DNA from: Candidatus Anammoxibacter sp.
GTDB lineage: Bacteria > Planctomycetota > Brocadiia > Brocadiales > Anammoxibacteraceae
Direction of reading: 5' to 3'
Length of the DNA stretch: 43,582 nt
Assembly: GCA_021777105.1 (NCBI GenBank)
Contig: JAIQZQ010000021.1
Span: 1 to 43,582 of the forward strand
Shown: positions 8,839 to 18,597 of the stretch, in pieces
How the letters are laid out: each line of letters opens with the position of its first letter
Position numbering within the stretch: the stretch's first letter is position 1
Notes under the pieces: model-generated
The model's database searches: none
Seen by the model: the letters and a program-made list of their open reading frames with translations, nothing else
What the model was told of the DNA's origin: nothing
Translations under genes and position numbers: made by a program

Positions 8839-11499
8839 ATGAATGAAATCAAAGAACTTAAGCGTTTTATAGACAACCTTAAACAGTTGCCGACAATTTC
8901 TCCTATAGCTTTAAGAATTGTTGAGGTCTCCGGCGAGGAAGGCAGCAGCATAGGTGAAATAACTAAACTTATCGAATCCGATCAGGCTCTTTCGGCAAAA
9001 ATACTGCAAATCTCCAACTATACTCTTGCCAAATCCGACCGGCAAGGCGAGGCCAGGACGGTAAAGCACGCGGCCGCAATACTTGGAATGGATATGATTC
9101 GCAGCATTGCCTTGTCTCTTATTGTTGTAAACCTTTTTGAATCATCTTCGGATAAAGCTTTTAATGTTGTGGAGTTCTGGCGGCATAGCGCGGCTTGCGC
9201 AATAGCCGGCGAGCTGTTGGCCCGCAAATTCGCTTACCCCCAGCCTGAAGAGGCGTTTATTGCCGGCCTATTGCATGATTTAGGAAAATTAATATTTTTT
9301 CATTGGAAAAAAACCGAATATGGAATTGTTGTGCAGGAGGCAAAATTAGCAAAAACCAGGCTCTTAGAGTATGAAGAGAAAAATTTCAAAATCGGGCACA
9401 GCCAGGCTGCGAAATTATTAATGGAATACTGGAATTTTCCTCAACCTTTGATTAATGCGGCATGGCTACACCATCAGCCAATATCTGAATTTGGCTCAAA
9501 CAGAAAGGAGCAATTGCCGTTTATTATTAAATGCGCCAACGTCCTTTGCCATATGCAGCGTTTTGGAGACGGCGGCAATTCAATAGCGGACTTAGATTCG
9601 GAACAACTAAGAATGGTTACAGGTTTGTCTTCCGAGGAGATAGATTCTTTGTCATCGGAAGTCCTCAGCCTGTTTGAAGAGGTCGCAAAAAATTATGATT
9701 GGAAAGGCGACACCCCTGATTTATACCTTTCCGCCGTTTCACGAGCAAATCAGGAACTTTTTCAAAAACAGATAGAATTGAGGGAAGTAAAGCAACAGCT
9801 AATTATTCAACAGAATTTAAACAAGTTAAGGCATGAACTCCATGAATCTTTATCAATAACAATGCCGGTTATAAAAGCGCTTGGAAAGGTTGTTGACATG
9901 TTAGGCGAGGTTATTCCTTATAAACGAATCATGGGGTTTGTCCTTATGCAAGATAAGGAGATCATGGAAGGCTGGCTTAAATTAAACACTAAAAGCTCGG
10001 GAGAGCCTATAATCTTGTCTTTAAATGAAGAAGAGGCCAGGAATGTAAAACATATGCGCCTTAGAGAACAGATCTCTTTTATTGAACATGCGATTGAAAA
10101 GCTGGAAGGCGTATTGTCAGTGGGCTCGGAAGTTCTAAAAGCTCTGCACAGTGAAAATTTAAAAGTGCAGCCAATGTACATAGGCGGCAAGACAATAGGG
10201 TTGATAATGATTGAGCTTGAGCCGTTTAATTGGAGTCAGCATGAAAAAAGTATTTTTCTAAGAGCGTACGCGTTGACGGCCGCCACTGAGATTGACCGAT
10301 TGATTATGATTGAATCCATGGATCAACAAATGGAAGAACGAGCTCAAAATGCGCGTAAAATTGAGGATCTTCAAACGCGCGTTTGCAAGGCGGAGCAGTT
10401 GTCTTCAGTGGGGCTTTTAACGGCGGGAGCCGCTCACGAAATTAATAATCCGTTAGCCGCAATTTCTATTGAAGCTCAACTCTTATTAAAAAGCATTAAC
10501 GATGAAAAGCAGCGCAATTCCGTTCAATCAATAATAAATCAAACAACGCGAATTTCAAAGATTATAAATGATCTAATCGGCATTGCAAAACCGGTGGAGC
10601 CGATGCCGGAATTAACGGATATCGAATTAATAATTAATAATATTCTGGAAATCCTGGAAAGCAGGATTGCGTTATCAGACATTAAAGTAATTAAGAATAT
10701 TGAGCCTAACATGCCGCAGATAAATGTTGACCCAAAACAGATGGAGAAAGTCTTTTTAAATTTGACTATTAACGCGATACAGGCGATGGAAAAAAGCGGC
10801 GAATTGATTATCAACGTAAAAACAGTTAAAGATAAAGAGATGCTTCAAATAGAGTTCAGCGACACTGGAATGGGCATAGAGGCGAATAATATTTCAAAAA
10901 TATTCGACCCTTTCTACTCATCAAAAAAAGAGGGTGAACGGTCGGGATTAGGGCTTACTATATGCAAGTCGATTGTTAAACGTCACAACGGCGAAATTAA
11001 TGTTTCAAGCGAACCGGGCCAAGGATCGACATTTTCAATATATTTGCCTCTTTGCAGTGAAGGCTCCTCTAATTTTGTTGCTGAAACAACCACAGAGTCT
11101 CAACATCCTGAAACACGCATAGACGAGGGCGATATCTCCGTCCTTATTGCCGATGATGAAATAATGATTCGCGAGCCGTTGACCAAAGCTTTAACCGCCG
11201 AAGGTTATCAGGTTGACAGCGCCGTTGACGGCGCGGAATGCCTTGACAAATTAAACAAATCATTTTTTGATGTCATACTGCTGGATTTACGCATGCCGGA
11301 AAAAGACGGTTTAGAAGTGCTAGAGACAATCAAAGCCGGCGCGCCGCCGGCCCCGCAAGTTATCGTGATCACCGGAATAAGCAATAAAAATGAGTTGGAT
11401 GCGGCAAAGGATGCAGGCGCATTTGCCTGTATAAAAAAGCCTTTTGATATTAACGAGCTGCTAAGCTCCATTAAAAGCGCAATATCGCAAAAGCAATAA
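8839..11499 (+). CDS. HDOD domain - histidine kinase - receiver fusion protein
   Basis: 886 aa. The N-terminal HDOD domain (about 12-215) keeps an HD pair (His146-Asp147 in AGLLHDLGK) and HH at 211-212. A middle region (about 300-500), partly coiled-coil, looks GAF-like by its alternating strands but I cannot confirm this. Then HisKA (phospho-His533 in AAHEINNPLAA) and HATPase (NLTINAIQAM near 641, DTGMGI 675-680, GLGL 703-706), then a receiver (Asp772/Asp773, phospho-Asp816, Thr845, Lys867). No membrane segment, so cytoplasmic. HDOD proteins act in regulation and signalling, and fusion to a whole hybrid kinase is less common. The gene stands alone on the plus strand. The downstream hairpin at 11530 belongs to a repeat family and has no T-tract. 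Confidence 0.92.
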   Translation: MNEIKELKRFIDNLKQLPTISPIALRIVEVSGEEGSSIGEITKLIESDQALSAKILQISNYTLAKSDRQGEARTVKHAAAILGMDMIRSIALSLIVVNLFESSSDKAFNVVEFWRHSAACAIAGELLARKFAYPQPEEAFIAGLLHDLGKLIFFHWKKTEYGIVVQEAKLAKTRLLEYEEKNFKIGHSQAAKLLMEYWNFPQPLINAAWLHHQPISEFGSNRKEQLPFIIKCANVLCHMQRFGDGGNSIADLDSEQLRMVTGLSSEEIDSLSSEVLSLFEEVAKNYDWKGDTPDLYLSAVSRANQELFQKQIELREVKQQLIIQQNLNKLRHELHESLSITMPVIKALGKVVDMLGEVIPYKRIMGFVLMQDKEIMEGWLKLNTKSSGEPIILSLNEEEARNVKHMRLREQISFIEHAIEKLEGVLSVGSEVLKALHSENLKVQPMYIGGKTIGLIMIELEPFNWSQHEKSIFLRAYALTAATEIDRLIMIESMDQQMEERAQNARKIEDLQTRVCKAEQLSSVGLLTAGAAHEINNPLAAISIEAQLLLKSINDEKQRNSVQSIINQTTRISKIINDLIGIAKPVEPMPELTDIELIINNILEILESRIALSDIKVIKNIEPNMPQINVDPKQMEKVFLNLTINAIQAMEKSGELIINVKTVKDKEMLQIEFSDTGMGIEANNISKIFDPFYSSKKEGERSGLGLTICKSIVKRHNGEINVSSEPGQGSTFSIYLPLCSEGSSNFVAETTTESQHPETRIDEGDISVLIADDEIMIREPLTKALTAEGYQVDSAVDGAECLDKLNKSFFDVILLDLRMPEKDGLEVLETIKAGAPPAPQVIVITGISNKNELDAAKDAGAFACIKKPFDINELLSSIKSAISQKQ

Positions 11500-11529
11500 A
11501 AGCGAATCTTAACTGAAATTCCTATAAAT

Positions 11530-11559
11530 AGTAGCGCTGGCATCATTGCCTGTGCTACT
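11530..11559. repeat. Imperfect hairpin of the GGCA-TGCCTGTGC repeat family
   Basis: Arms AGTAGCGCTGGCA and TGCCTGTGCTACT around TCAT. Related palindromes occur at 34000-34023, 39981-39998 and near 40013-40033. It lies between convergent genes. Confidence 0.6.
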
Positions 11560-11653
11560 GGATGCAGCAATCATTTGACCCGCGTTACAAGGCTTCGCCT
11601 CAAATTATCATTAACAATGAATTTATCATCCGCAGATTGATTAAGTTTTAAAT

Positions 11654-12697
11654 TTAAATATCAAAAGAAACCTCCTCATTCTCATCTAGAACGAACTGCT
11701 GTTTAACCTCATTATATATCCATGCGTTTATATATATAATATTTTCAAAAATATCTATAACGGAAAAACTACGCTTTTCGCTAAACATTTGAGTCCCTGT
11801 TCCGACAATTGAGTGATTTGGAAAATCATCATTAGAAGGCTTAAACTGATTATAGTGATAATGGCCGGATAAAACCAAGTCAACTCCTATTTCCCGCAAT
11901 TTTTTAGCAATATTTTTTCGAGAATCTAGCTTTAGCTGAGGCATCCAGGCATTTTTGATTGGCTCTGTTAAGGGGTGATGAAGGAAGACTATGTGAATAG
12001 AATTAGGTATTTTCTTATTGCTTTTAATTTCAGTTTCAAGATCTGTCATTTGATCTTTTTCTACTTTTCCTCGCGCAAATTTATGCATCGGATAGTTGTT
12101 GTGTGTGGAATCTAAGCCATAAAAATAAATTTGTTTAGTTTCTTTGCCGGTATTTATTTTCCATAGCATAGGAAAAGTTCCGGGAAATGCCTTCCTATAA
12201 GCATTTACTGTTTCCATTTCACTTAGGCCATGCGTATCATGGTTTCCCGGCACAAATAAAAGTCCTGGGCTTGCCTCGCTAATGACATTCCTATCCCTTC
12301 CAAGATTCAGCCCAACCTTACGTTTTTTCCCAATACTAAGCTTCCCTCTTAAATATTTTTTTCCAACCTTAACTTGTTTCTCGTCTTCGGCGCAAGTAAG
12401 ATCGCCTGAAAATATGATAGCTGCCGGTCTTTTTTTATTCTTTTCTACATCTTTGTATCCTTTTAAAATGTTAATTTCGCTTTCCTTTATATTCCCTTTG
12501 CATTCCTGCAATATGTCATATATCTTATTAGACAATGCGACAGCCGTCTGATAATCATGTCCTAAACGGCCTCTAATTATAGGAAAGTTTTGAATGTTAT
12601 CAAACCACGTTTTGTCGTTTTTAAATACACTTCTAAAATGCAAATCAGAAATATGTATTAATGTCGCCAATTTTTCACCGTTTTTTTGTTTGCTCAT
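11654..12697 (-). CDS. Calcineurin-like metallophosphoesterase
   Basis: 347 aa. The family metal-binding blocks are all present: DLHF (Asp18, His20), GDLTC (Asp99), GNHDTH (Asn152, His153), FLHHPL (His240/His241) and SGHYHYNQF (His279, His281). Members hydrolyse phosphomonoesters or phosphodiesters with two metal ions; the substrate cannot be read here. A Lys-rich insertion (about 88-135) separates the second and third blocks. No signal peptide, so cytoplasmic. The ATG has only a weak upstream purine stretch. The next minus-strand gene upstream (206-aa orphan) lies 198 nt away, so co-transcription is uncertain. Confidence 0.9.
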   Translation of the reverse strand: MSKQKNGEKLATLIHISDLHFRSVFKNDKTWFDNIQNFPIIRGRLGHDYQTAVALSNKIYDILQECKGNIKESEINILKGYKDVEKNKKRPAAIIFSGDLTCAEDEKQVKVGKKYLRGKLSIGKKRKVGLNLGRDRNVISEASPGLLFVPGNHDTHGLSEMETVNAYRKAFPGTFPMLWKINTGKETKQIYFYGLDSTHNNYPMHKFARGKVEKDQMTDLETEIKSNKKIPNSIHIVFLHHPLTEPIKNAWMPQLKLDSRKNIAKKLREIGVDLVLSGHYHYNQFKPSNDDFPNHSIVGTGTQMFSEKRSFSVIDIFENIIYINAWIYNEVKQQFVLDENEEVSFDI

Positions 12698-12895
12698 TTT
12701 TGTTAAAGCTTTATTTAAACTATTATTGTAAAAAACATTTTATAAAGATAAATACAAACAGATTTTTACGCAAATTTAGAAAAAATCTGAATTAGCTGAA
12801 AAAATGATCGGCAAGCATTTAAGAAAACTTGGTCCTAACTTAAATTATTGTTTTAAAACCAGCAAAAAGTATTTCATTGTTTAAAAACGCAGGCA

Positions 12896-13516
12896 TTAAA
12901 AAATATTTGGGACGATATAATCTTCCTTAATAGCAATCATATAATCTTTAGCCGCAGGATCGACGTAAGTTAAACGGCAATGTATTGGGTTGAGGCCTAA
13001 CACTTCATACCTACCTATAGGGGGAAACAGAAAAGAATTTAATTTTGAATTATTTTCCATAAAAATTTTAAATTCTTCTTTAAGCGCTTCTTGCAAGCTT
13101 TCATAAACTTTTTTACTTTGGATTTTGTTAACCCCCGAACAATTTGAAATTTCTATCAAAATATCATCAAGGTCTACAGGATCAGAAGTAAAAAAATCAT
13201 TTGTAAAAACAGTAAAACGGTCTTTTCGCAAGTTAAGCATCGCTTCAAAATAGAGGTTGCTTATTCCTCCAATAGCTTTCCTTGCTTGTTCAAAGATTAT
13301 TTTGACTTTGCTTTCCGCGCATATAGAACATACGCGTTCGTAATATTCATTAACTCTAATCTCAGGCAACCTTTTAATTTTCAAAGATATAGGCTGAATT
13401 TTTTCCTGGCCAACTTTAAGAAGAGGAACTTCATGTCCTTTTACATGTTCTTTTTCTGGAAAAAGAAGCCCTGTGCCTAATATATGTTTATTACTTTTTT
13501 GTTTAAGTGTGCTCAT
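12896..13516 (-). CDS. Unrecognised 206-aa protein
   Basis: I do not recognise the family. The protein is soluble, with no signal peptide or membrane segment. It has a CSIC pair (about residues 62-65), a mixed helix/strand core and an acidic central part (VDLDDILIEISN). Codon use and AT content match the metallophosphoesterase gene downstream on the same strand, so the two may form a small unit. The ATG at 13516 has only a weak AGG-type Shine-Dalgarno. Length and amino-acid composition look like a real protein. Confidence 0.7.
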   Translation of the reverse strand: MSTLKQKSNKHILGTGLLFPEKEHVKGHEVPLLKVGQEKIQPISLKIKRLPEIRVNEYYERVCSICAESKVKIIFEQARKAIGGISNLYFEAMLNLRKDRFTVFTNDFFTSDPVDLDDILIEISNCSGVNKIQSKKVYESLQEALKEEFKIFMENNSKLNSFLFPPIGRYEVLGLNPIHCRLTYVDPAAKDYMIAIKEDYIVPNIF

Positions 13517-13697
13517 TATGATAAGGGAACCTGTTAAAATTAATTAAATACTATAAAGTAATCAAAAACATAAAAATCTGTATATAAACATGATAATATA
13601 ACCATCCATTAAAATCAATGGCAAAGACGTTTCCTTTAAATCGTAACCAGTCGCCGTTTTTAGAACGAATTCTAGGATTATACGATATTTTGCAAGG

Positions 13698-13731
13698 GAA
13701 AAACAAATGGAGCAGTCTACAAGACTGCTCC
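13698..13731 (-). terminator. Candidate intrinsic terminator downstream of the 1418-aa protein gene
   Basis: A perfect 10-bp stem (GGAGCAGTCT and its complement, 3-nt loop, 13709-13731) is followed on the minus strand by ATTTGTTTTT. It sits 38 nt past the stop codon. The same palindrome recurs at 29590-29612, so it may be a repeat that was co-opted as a terminator. Confidence 0.6.
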
Positions 13732-13768
13732 AGCATAAATAGTTTAAGCAAAAACTATACTAACCTGT

Positions 13769-16700
13769 TTATTGCGGCCTTAGCGCAATGTTGCCAAGGT
13801 CAAGTTCGCCGTCGCTATCGCCTTCACTTTCAAGTTTAGGGAATAATTTTTTTAGTTTAAACCCTGCGGCTTCTATAGTTAACAGGTATCGTTTAGATTT
13901 TAAGCCTGTAAATCTAAAAAAGCCTTTATCATCGGTGGTAGTTTCAGCTGTAAAATTAAACCGTTTGATAATAACCAGAGCGGACGCTATCGGCGCTCCT
14001 TGTTTGTCGGTAACCTCGCCAAAGATAACTCCGGTTCCCTCTTTTCCCTTTCCGTCTCCGCCTGGTTCCCCCGGCTCTTTTCGCTCCTCGCCGCTTCCGA
14101 CCCTGACCGTAATCTCTTTGGAATCATCAATTGAACCGCCCGCGTCCAGTACCTTAACCGTTGTTTTAAGGACGCCCTCGGTATTAAAATCAAAACTTGT
14201 CGCGGCGCTAATTATTAATGAGCCTTCCCCGCTTTGTATTCGTGGCGCAGCCGGGCTAACCTGGGCAACCGCTTCGTTGGCGGATACCGCGGTCCATGCA
14301 AGGTCGCCCTTGCCTGCGTTTGTTACTTTGACTGTGGTCATGCGTTGTTCAGCGGTTAGCGCCACCTCGGTTTTTTCAATCGCAACCTCAGGTTCGCCAA
14401 TCGCTTCGTTTTCCGCCGGAGGTTTTGTGGTTCCCGCATCTTGAGGTTGGCCGTCTGATCCGTCCGGTTCGCCGTCATCGTCCGAGTCTGAGTTTAAAGG
14501 ATTGGTTATGGTTCCGTCCTTTCCGCCGGTCATCTCTTCTCCGTCCGAAGCTCCGTCGCTATCCGAGTCCGCGTCTTGCGGGTCGGTTCCAATCTCAAAC
14601 TCCAGCAAATTCGAAAGTCCGTCGTTATCCGGATCGTCAAGGGCGTCGTCTTTAGTTATGTCCAGGCCGTTATCCTTTTCCCAATCATCAGGTATCAGGT
14701 CAAGATCCTTATCAACAACTGATGGGGCTATAATAATAACCGTCTGATCCTCATTGCTGATAAATGACGCAGGCTCGGCGCCGTTTTCAAGCAAATTAGC
14801 AACTATAAAAACAGGCTCGGATGTCAGGTCGCCTTTGTATGTGAACTTCCACTCAACAACAGCCTCGTCTTCTCCCGCGCCGGAGTTTCCATCGTCGGCG
14901 GAAAGCGAGCCGTCTCCAACGGGAATCTCCAATGTTTCAGTTTCAATTGAATCTTTTGAAGATGTTATTTCAAGTTTAGCTGAAAGCCCGGCAAGTGAAG
15001 CTCCGCTAACATTTCTAACATTTGCGCGCAGAGTAAAAACTTCGGGCGACTGCGTGATTACGCGTTCGCCGGTTTTGTCTGAACTCAACTCTAATATCTT
15101 TATACCCGCTGCGGGGATAAGCTCTTTATTTTCAATTCTTGAAGCAAGCGTGGATAAAGAGGCGCTAAATGTTTCAACCTCTTTCTTCAAAGCGTTAAGA
15201 GCTGAAATCGCGCTGTTGCGTTCGGCTATATAAAGGGGATCTTCCGGACCGGAAAATTCAGAAGTTAGTATTCTAAAGTATAGATCTTTTATCTTTTGAT
15301 CAAATTGAGCTTTTAAAACTCCAAGCTCCATATTATCAACAACAAGGTCAGTGACATCTTCGTCCGACCCTAAAGCCTGAAGCAGGAAGAGGGATACTTC
15401 AAGGCTCCACTCATCCGCCCTGTTTACATAACTATCCTGATTTACGCTTTCGCCGGTAAACGCAATAGCCGCGCCGATATCATTAGCGTTTAAATGCTCG
15501 GCAAGCTTATTAATAGCGGTAATTATATCGCTGTTTGAAACCGTCAGTTTTGCAAAGACGGCATCATTAAATAATGCCCTGTCAACCAAGCTATTTTGAG
15601 CCGTTAGCCGCGGCGCAAGGGTTGAGTTGTTCTCTTTCTCTTTGCCAAAAGCCTTTAGAGTCGCTTTTTCCACCAACATTGGTATTGTTACCGTGTTAGT
15701 GTCAATCAGGGGGACTCCAAATACTTTGATAAACGGAACAACAACGCCTGTAACACTGGAGATGTATTTGGCGACGGTAACTCCCTTTTCCACCACCTCG
15801 GCCCAGGGAACAATTACCGACAATGCGCCGATTAAATCCGCGGAGTTGTCCAGCGCCCCCGCTATATTCTGGGCCAGCACGGTGCCGCTAATAGTTTCGC
15901 CCACATCCGCGCTTAACTCATTTATAATGTCAACCACTTCGGCGCGGTCGCGTAAATACTCCGCTTCGTTGGCGTTTTGCCACAATAGAAAATCTGTCTT
16001 TGAAGCTGATAGGAACGGTTTTGTGTTTTGGCAGTATGAGGGAACCGATGTGCCGTCAAAAACAATAGGTTTTGCCTCGCCGACAGCCACTTCAATGCCG
16101 ATCTTCACCAATCCCTGAATCGCTCCGCCGGCGCCGCCTCTTGCCACGCCCCCGGCGTTCAGCGCCTGACCCGACAAAATAAAGCTTTTAACGCCTCTTA
16201 AAATAACATTCAGTGATTTTTGAATAAGGCCGGATGTTTCGTCCGCGTTGCCTCGTTCCATTCCAATCTCAACAAGAAGGTCAACAATAATAGGCCGCAG
16301 GCCTTTAATCGACCCGTTAATAGCGTCGACTATTTCCGCGAGTTTAATGGACGCGCTTAAACTTCTGGCATGTTGATCAAGCTGTTTCAGCAGTGTTTCC
16401 GTCTGCTGGTTTATGTTGTACTTAGTGGTAATTGCATTTTGGCGCAATCGTTGAATGCTGTTAAAATCCCGTTCAACGCTTGATCTCTCCTTTAAAAGCC
16501 AACCAACAGTATCGTCAAAAATATCAGCAAGAAGGGAGCCCAGGCCTTCTAAAACAAGGTCTAAAACTTCGCTTGAAAGTTGCGCGCCGACCAGGGCTGA
16601 GCGTTCCGCCCATATGGCCCTTTTTAGAGCCTCCTGGACGTGGTCTTCCTGCAACTCTTTTGACTGCTGCTTGCTAAGAAGCTCCTGCTCCATTTGGTCT

Positions 16701-18025
16701 TCAACCGGTTTATAATTGTTTACGCTTATGGTCCCAAGGTTGTTAATCAACTCTATTTTAGCCGCTATTCCGTCAAGCGGCTTAAGCACAATCTCAACCC
16801 CGTCATCATCGGCAAGTTCATCAAGCTCAACCGGGCGGGTATTTAGAATTAAATTGTCGGCGAAAAAAACGGTCCTGGTTTTATCGGGCTCGGCCGGGTC
16901 AAAATCAACGTCGCTATCTAAAATGATTTCCTGCGATTCCGCCTCGGTTACTTCAACAGCGTAATATGCCGGCCGCGCAACCTCTCCCCCGGAAACCTTA
17001 AAAAGCGGCACGCTTCCAAAAGTAAATTTACCCTCCTTGCCCTGGTCCATCAGGAAATCAGCGCCTTGTTGCTCTTGCAGTTGGTTTTTTACAAACTCTT
17101 CATAAACTTCATCAAGTTCATCGTTATTTTGAGCCCGTATAAAACCATTTTGTTTTATTAACTTTATTCTGGCGATTTGCACATCGTTGTCTTCCCTGTT
17201 TTCATCCGCGTTTTCTTCGGTAAGCACAATCTCTTTTGATTTTAGATTGCCTTTTATAGCGCCGAAAGGGAGAGTGGGCTTTTTGCTTAACCGCGATAGA
17301 TCAAAACGAATATTTCCCGTATTAACATTCCTTGACTTTACATCGGGCCGCTCAAAACCGTCGCAATTTCCTATAAAATCATCGCAACCCTTAACCTTTG
17401 AGGGAATTATAGGAAAGCCCATATTCTCATTGCCAAGGTCGGGTTGGCTCATATCAAGGTCGCCGCAGATTAAGCCTAATATTTCGCCTTCGTTTTCATT
17501 GCCGGTAAACCTCCTTACGCTTAAGTCAAAATTTGATGAGCGCGCAAATGACGCTTCACAAGGGAATTCACCCTCCTGCTTTAAAAATTTAGCCTTAAAC
17601 TCCCTGCCGTTGGATTTATAAACCCACGCGTCGTCTTCCAACCTCCAGGTCATTGTGCCTGTTACGGCATGGACAAAGGCCGCGCCCGCGCTCATTCGGC
17701 GGGCTATTATGCCTACTCTGGAGTTTGAAAAACCGCACGTTATCTGAAGCAGTATTCCGGTGGTAAGCGTGCCGGTGTAGGAATGCTCAATCTTGGCGCC
17801 GGAAACCGAGGTATCCATCAATTTAAGGGACAATGAATTTGGCGCCGATTGTTCCGGATACGAGAAATTGCTTAACACAAAACCTTCCAAAGCCACCGGA
17901 ACCTTGGCTTTAGCAATAGCTCCGTCATCGCATGCGTTATCGCTATACGCGTTATGGTTTATAAAGGCGGTGATAATAAAGAGAAAGATTAATACAAATT
18001 TAAAATTAAGCGCTAATTTCTTCAT
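13769..18025 (-). CDS. Large exported protein with thrombospondin-type-3 repeats and carboxypeptidase-regulatory-like domain
   Basis: 1418 aa. A signal peptide (about 1-28, hydrophobic FVLIFLFIITAFI core) sends it across the inner membrane. Most of the chain (about 30-1090) has no domain I recognise and includes helical stretches and a Gly/Ala-rich part near 640-660. An Asp-rich calcium-binding-type region (about 1100-1195: DKDLDLIPDDW, DPDNDGLSNLLEFEIGTDP, DADSDSDGASDGEE) is followed by an Ig/BACON-like segment (about 1220-1313) and a carboxypeptidase-regulatory-like beta-sandwich (about 1330-1410: GVIFGEVTDKQGAPIASA, TTDDKGFFRF). I start at the ATG at 18025, not the TTG 6 nt upstream, because AAAGGGGG lies at the right spacing before the ATG. 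It is likely a surface or secreted protein. No sortase or C-terminal sorting motif is obvious. Confidence 0.9.
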   Translation of the reverse strand: MKKLALNFKFVLIFLFIITAFINHNAYSDNACDDGAIAKAKVPVALEGFVLSNFSYPEQSAPNSLSLKLMDTSVSGAKIEHSYTGTLTTGILLQITCGFSNSRVGIIARRMSAGAAFVHAVTGTMTWRLEDDAWVYKSNGREFKAKFLKQEGEFPCEASFARSSNFDLSVRRFTGNENEGEILGLICGDLDMSQPDLGNENMGFPIIPSKVKGCDDFIGNCDGFERPDVKSRNVNTGNIRFDLSRLSKKPTLPFGAIKGNLKSKEIVLTEENADENREDNDVQIARIKLIKQNGFIRAQNNDELDEVYEEFVKNQLQEQQGADFLMDQGKEGKFTFGSVPLFKVSGGEVARPAYYAVEVTEAESQEIILDSDVDFDPAEPDKTRTVFFADNLILNTRPVELDELADDDGVEIVLKPLDGIAAKIELINNLGTISVNNYKPVEDQMEQELLSKQQSKELQEDHVQEALKRAIWAERSALVGAQLSSEVLDLVLEGLGSLLADIFDDTVGWLLKERSSVERDFNSIQRLRQNAITTKYNINQQTETLLKQLDQHARSLSASIKLAEIVDAINGSIKGLRPIIVDLLVEIGMERGNADETSGLIQKSLNVILRGVKSFILSGQALNAGGVARGGAGGAIQGLVKIGIEVAVGEAKPIVFDGTSVPSYCQNTKPFLSASKTDFLLWQNANEAEYLRDRAEVVDIINELSADVGETISGTVLAQNIAGALDNSADLIGALSVIVPWAEVVEKGVTVAKYISSVTGVVVPFIKVFGVPLIDTNTVTIPMLVEKATLKAFGKEKENNSTLAPRLTAQNSLVDRALFNDAVFAKLTVSNSDIITAINKLAEHLNANDIGAAIAFTGESVNQDSYVNRADEWSLEVSLFLLQALGSDEDVTDLVVDNMELGVLKAQFDQKIKDLYFRILTSEFSGPEDPLYIAERNSAISALNALKKEVETFSASLSTLASRIENKELIPAAGIKILELSSDKTGERVITQSPEVFTLRANVRNVSGASLAGLSAKLEITSSKDSIETETLEIPVGDGSLSADDGNSGAGEDEAVVEWKFTYKGDLTSEPVFIVANLLENGAEPASFISNEDQTVIIIAPSVVDKDLDLIPDDWEKDNGLDITKDDALDDPDNDGLSNLLEFEIGTDPQDADSDSDGASDGEEMTGGKDGTITNPLNSDSDDDGEPDGSDGQPQDAGTTKPPAENEAIGEPEVAIEKTEVALTAEQRMTTVKVTNAGKGDLAWTAVSANEAVAQVSPAAPRIQSGEGSLIISAATSFDFNTEGVLKTTVKVLDAGGSIDDSKEITVRVGSGEERKEPGEPGGDGKGKEGTGVIFGEVTDKQGAPIASALVIIKRFNFTAETTTDDKGFFRFTGLKSKRYLLTIEAAGFKLKKLFPKLESEGDSDGELDLGNIALRPQ

Positions 18026-18597
18026 TTCCAACCCCCTTTGAAAAAATACAAAAAGTGTAACAATTTAGTTGTTTGAAAAATATGCCGGCTAAAATTTGTG
18101 GCTATGACATTAATAGTTACGCAATGTCTTTTGATACTGGATACTAGATGCTTGATACTAGATTGTTGGTTTCATGTCTTTGACATGAAGCAAATTTAAA
18201 ATCATACCGACAGCCGGCATCTAGAAACCAGCATCCAGTATCAATGCCATAAGGTATTTATGGGCGCTTTCTTATTCTTTAGACTTTAAAATTTTCAAAG
18301 TTATAAACTGATACCAAAAAGTATGATTTTAAAACAGACATATTATAGACAAATATTTTTGCTATGCGAACTTTTATTTTGATAAAGCTCCCGCGAAAAA
18401 AGCATGGAACACGGATAACACAGATGACACGAATTTACACGGATTAAAAGCAATAAACCAAAGATTGCAGAGATAAAAGCGGAACAAAAATATATATGGC
18501 AGGTTAAGCGTAGCGAACCCATCAAAAAGCTAATTTAGATATGAACCAAAAATAGAAACAGATTGCTGCGTGACGTCAAATATGCTACCATTGAAAT
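18026..18597. other. Gene-free stretch with three repeat families
   Basis: From left to right: the strong Shine-Dalgarno of the large exported gene; an inverted ATCCAG-type element (18122-18250); ACGGATT/ACACGGATTAAAAGC units (about 18397-18470); and a GGTTAAGCGTAGCGAACCC hairpin (18502-18520). A perfect TGACGTCA palindrome (18571-18578), 20 nt before the PIN toxin start, is a possible operator, but this is only inference. Confidence 0.6.
18122..18250. repeat. Inverted-repeat element of the ATCCAG family
   Basis: The left arm (GATACTGGATACTAGATG, about 18133-18150) and right arm (CATCTAGAAACCAGCATCC to 18246) are inverted partial copies. A perfect 8-bp hairpin (TTCATGTC/GACATGAA, 18171-18189) lies between them. 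Confidence 0.65.

Noticed and set aside
13788..17621. Several long plus-strand open frames opposite the large exported gene
   Set aside because: They are antisense frames kept open by the codon bias of a 1418-aa gene with signal peptide, domains and a strong Shine-Dalgarno.
18571..18578. TGACGTCA palindrome as an antitoxin operator
   Set aside because: A single 8-mer with no second copy is too little to call a binding site; kept only as a remark.
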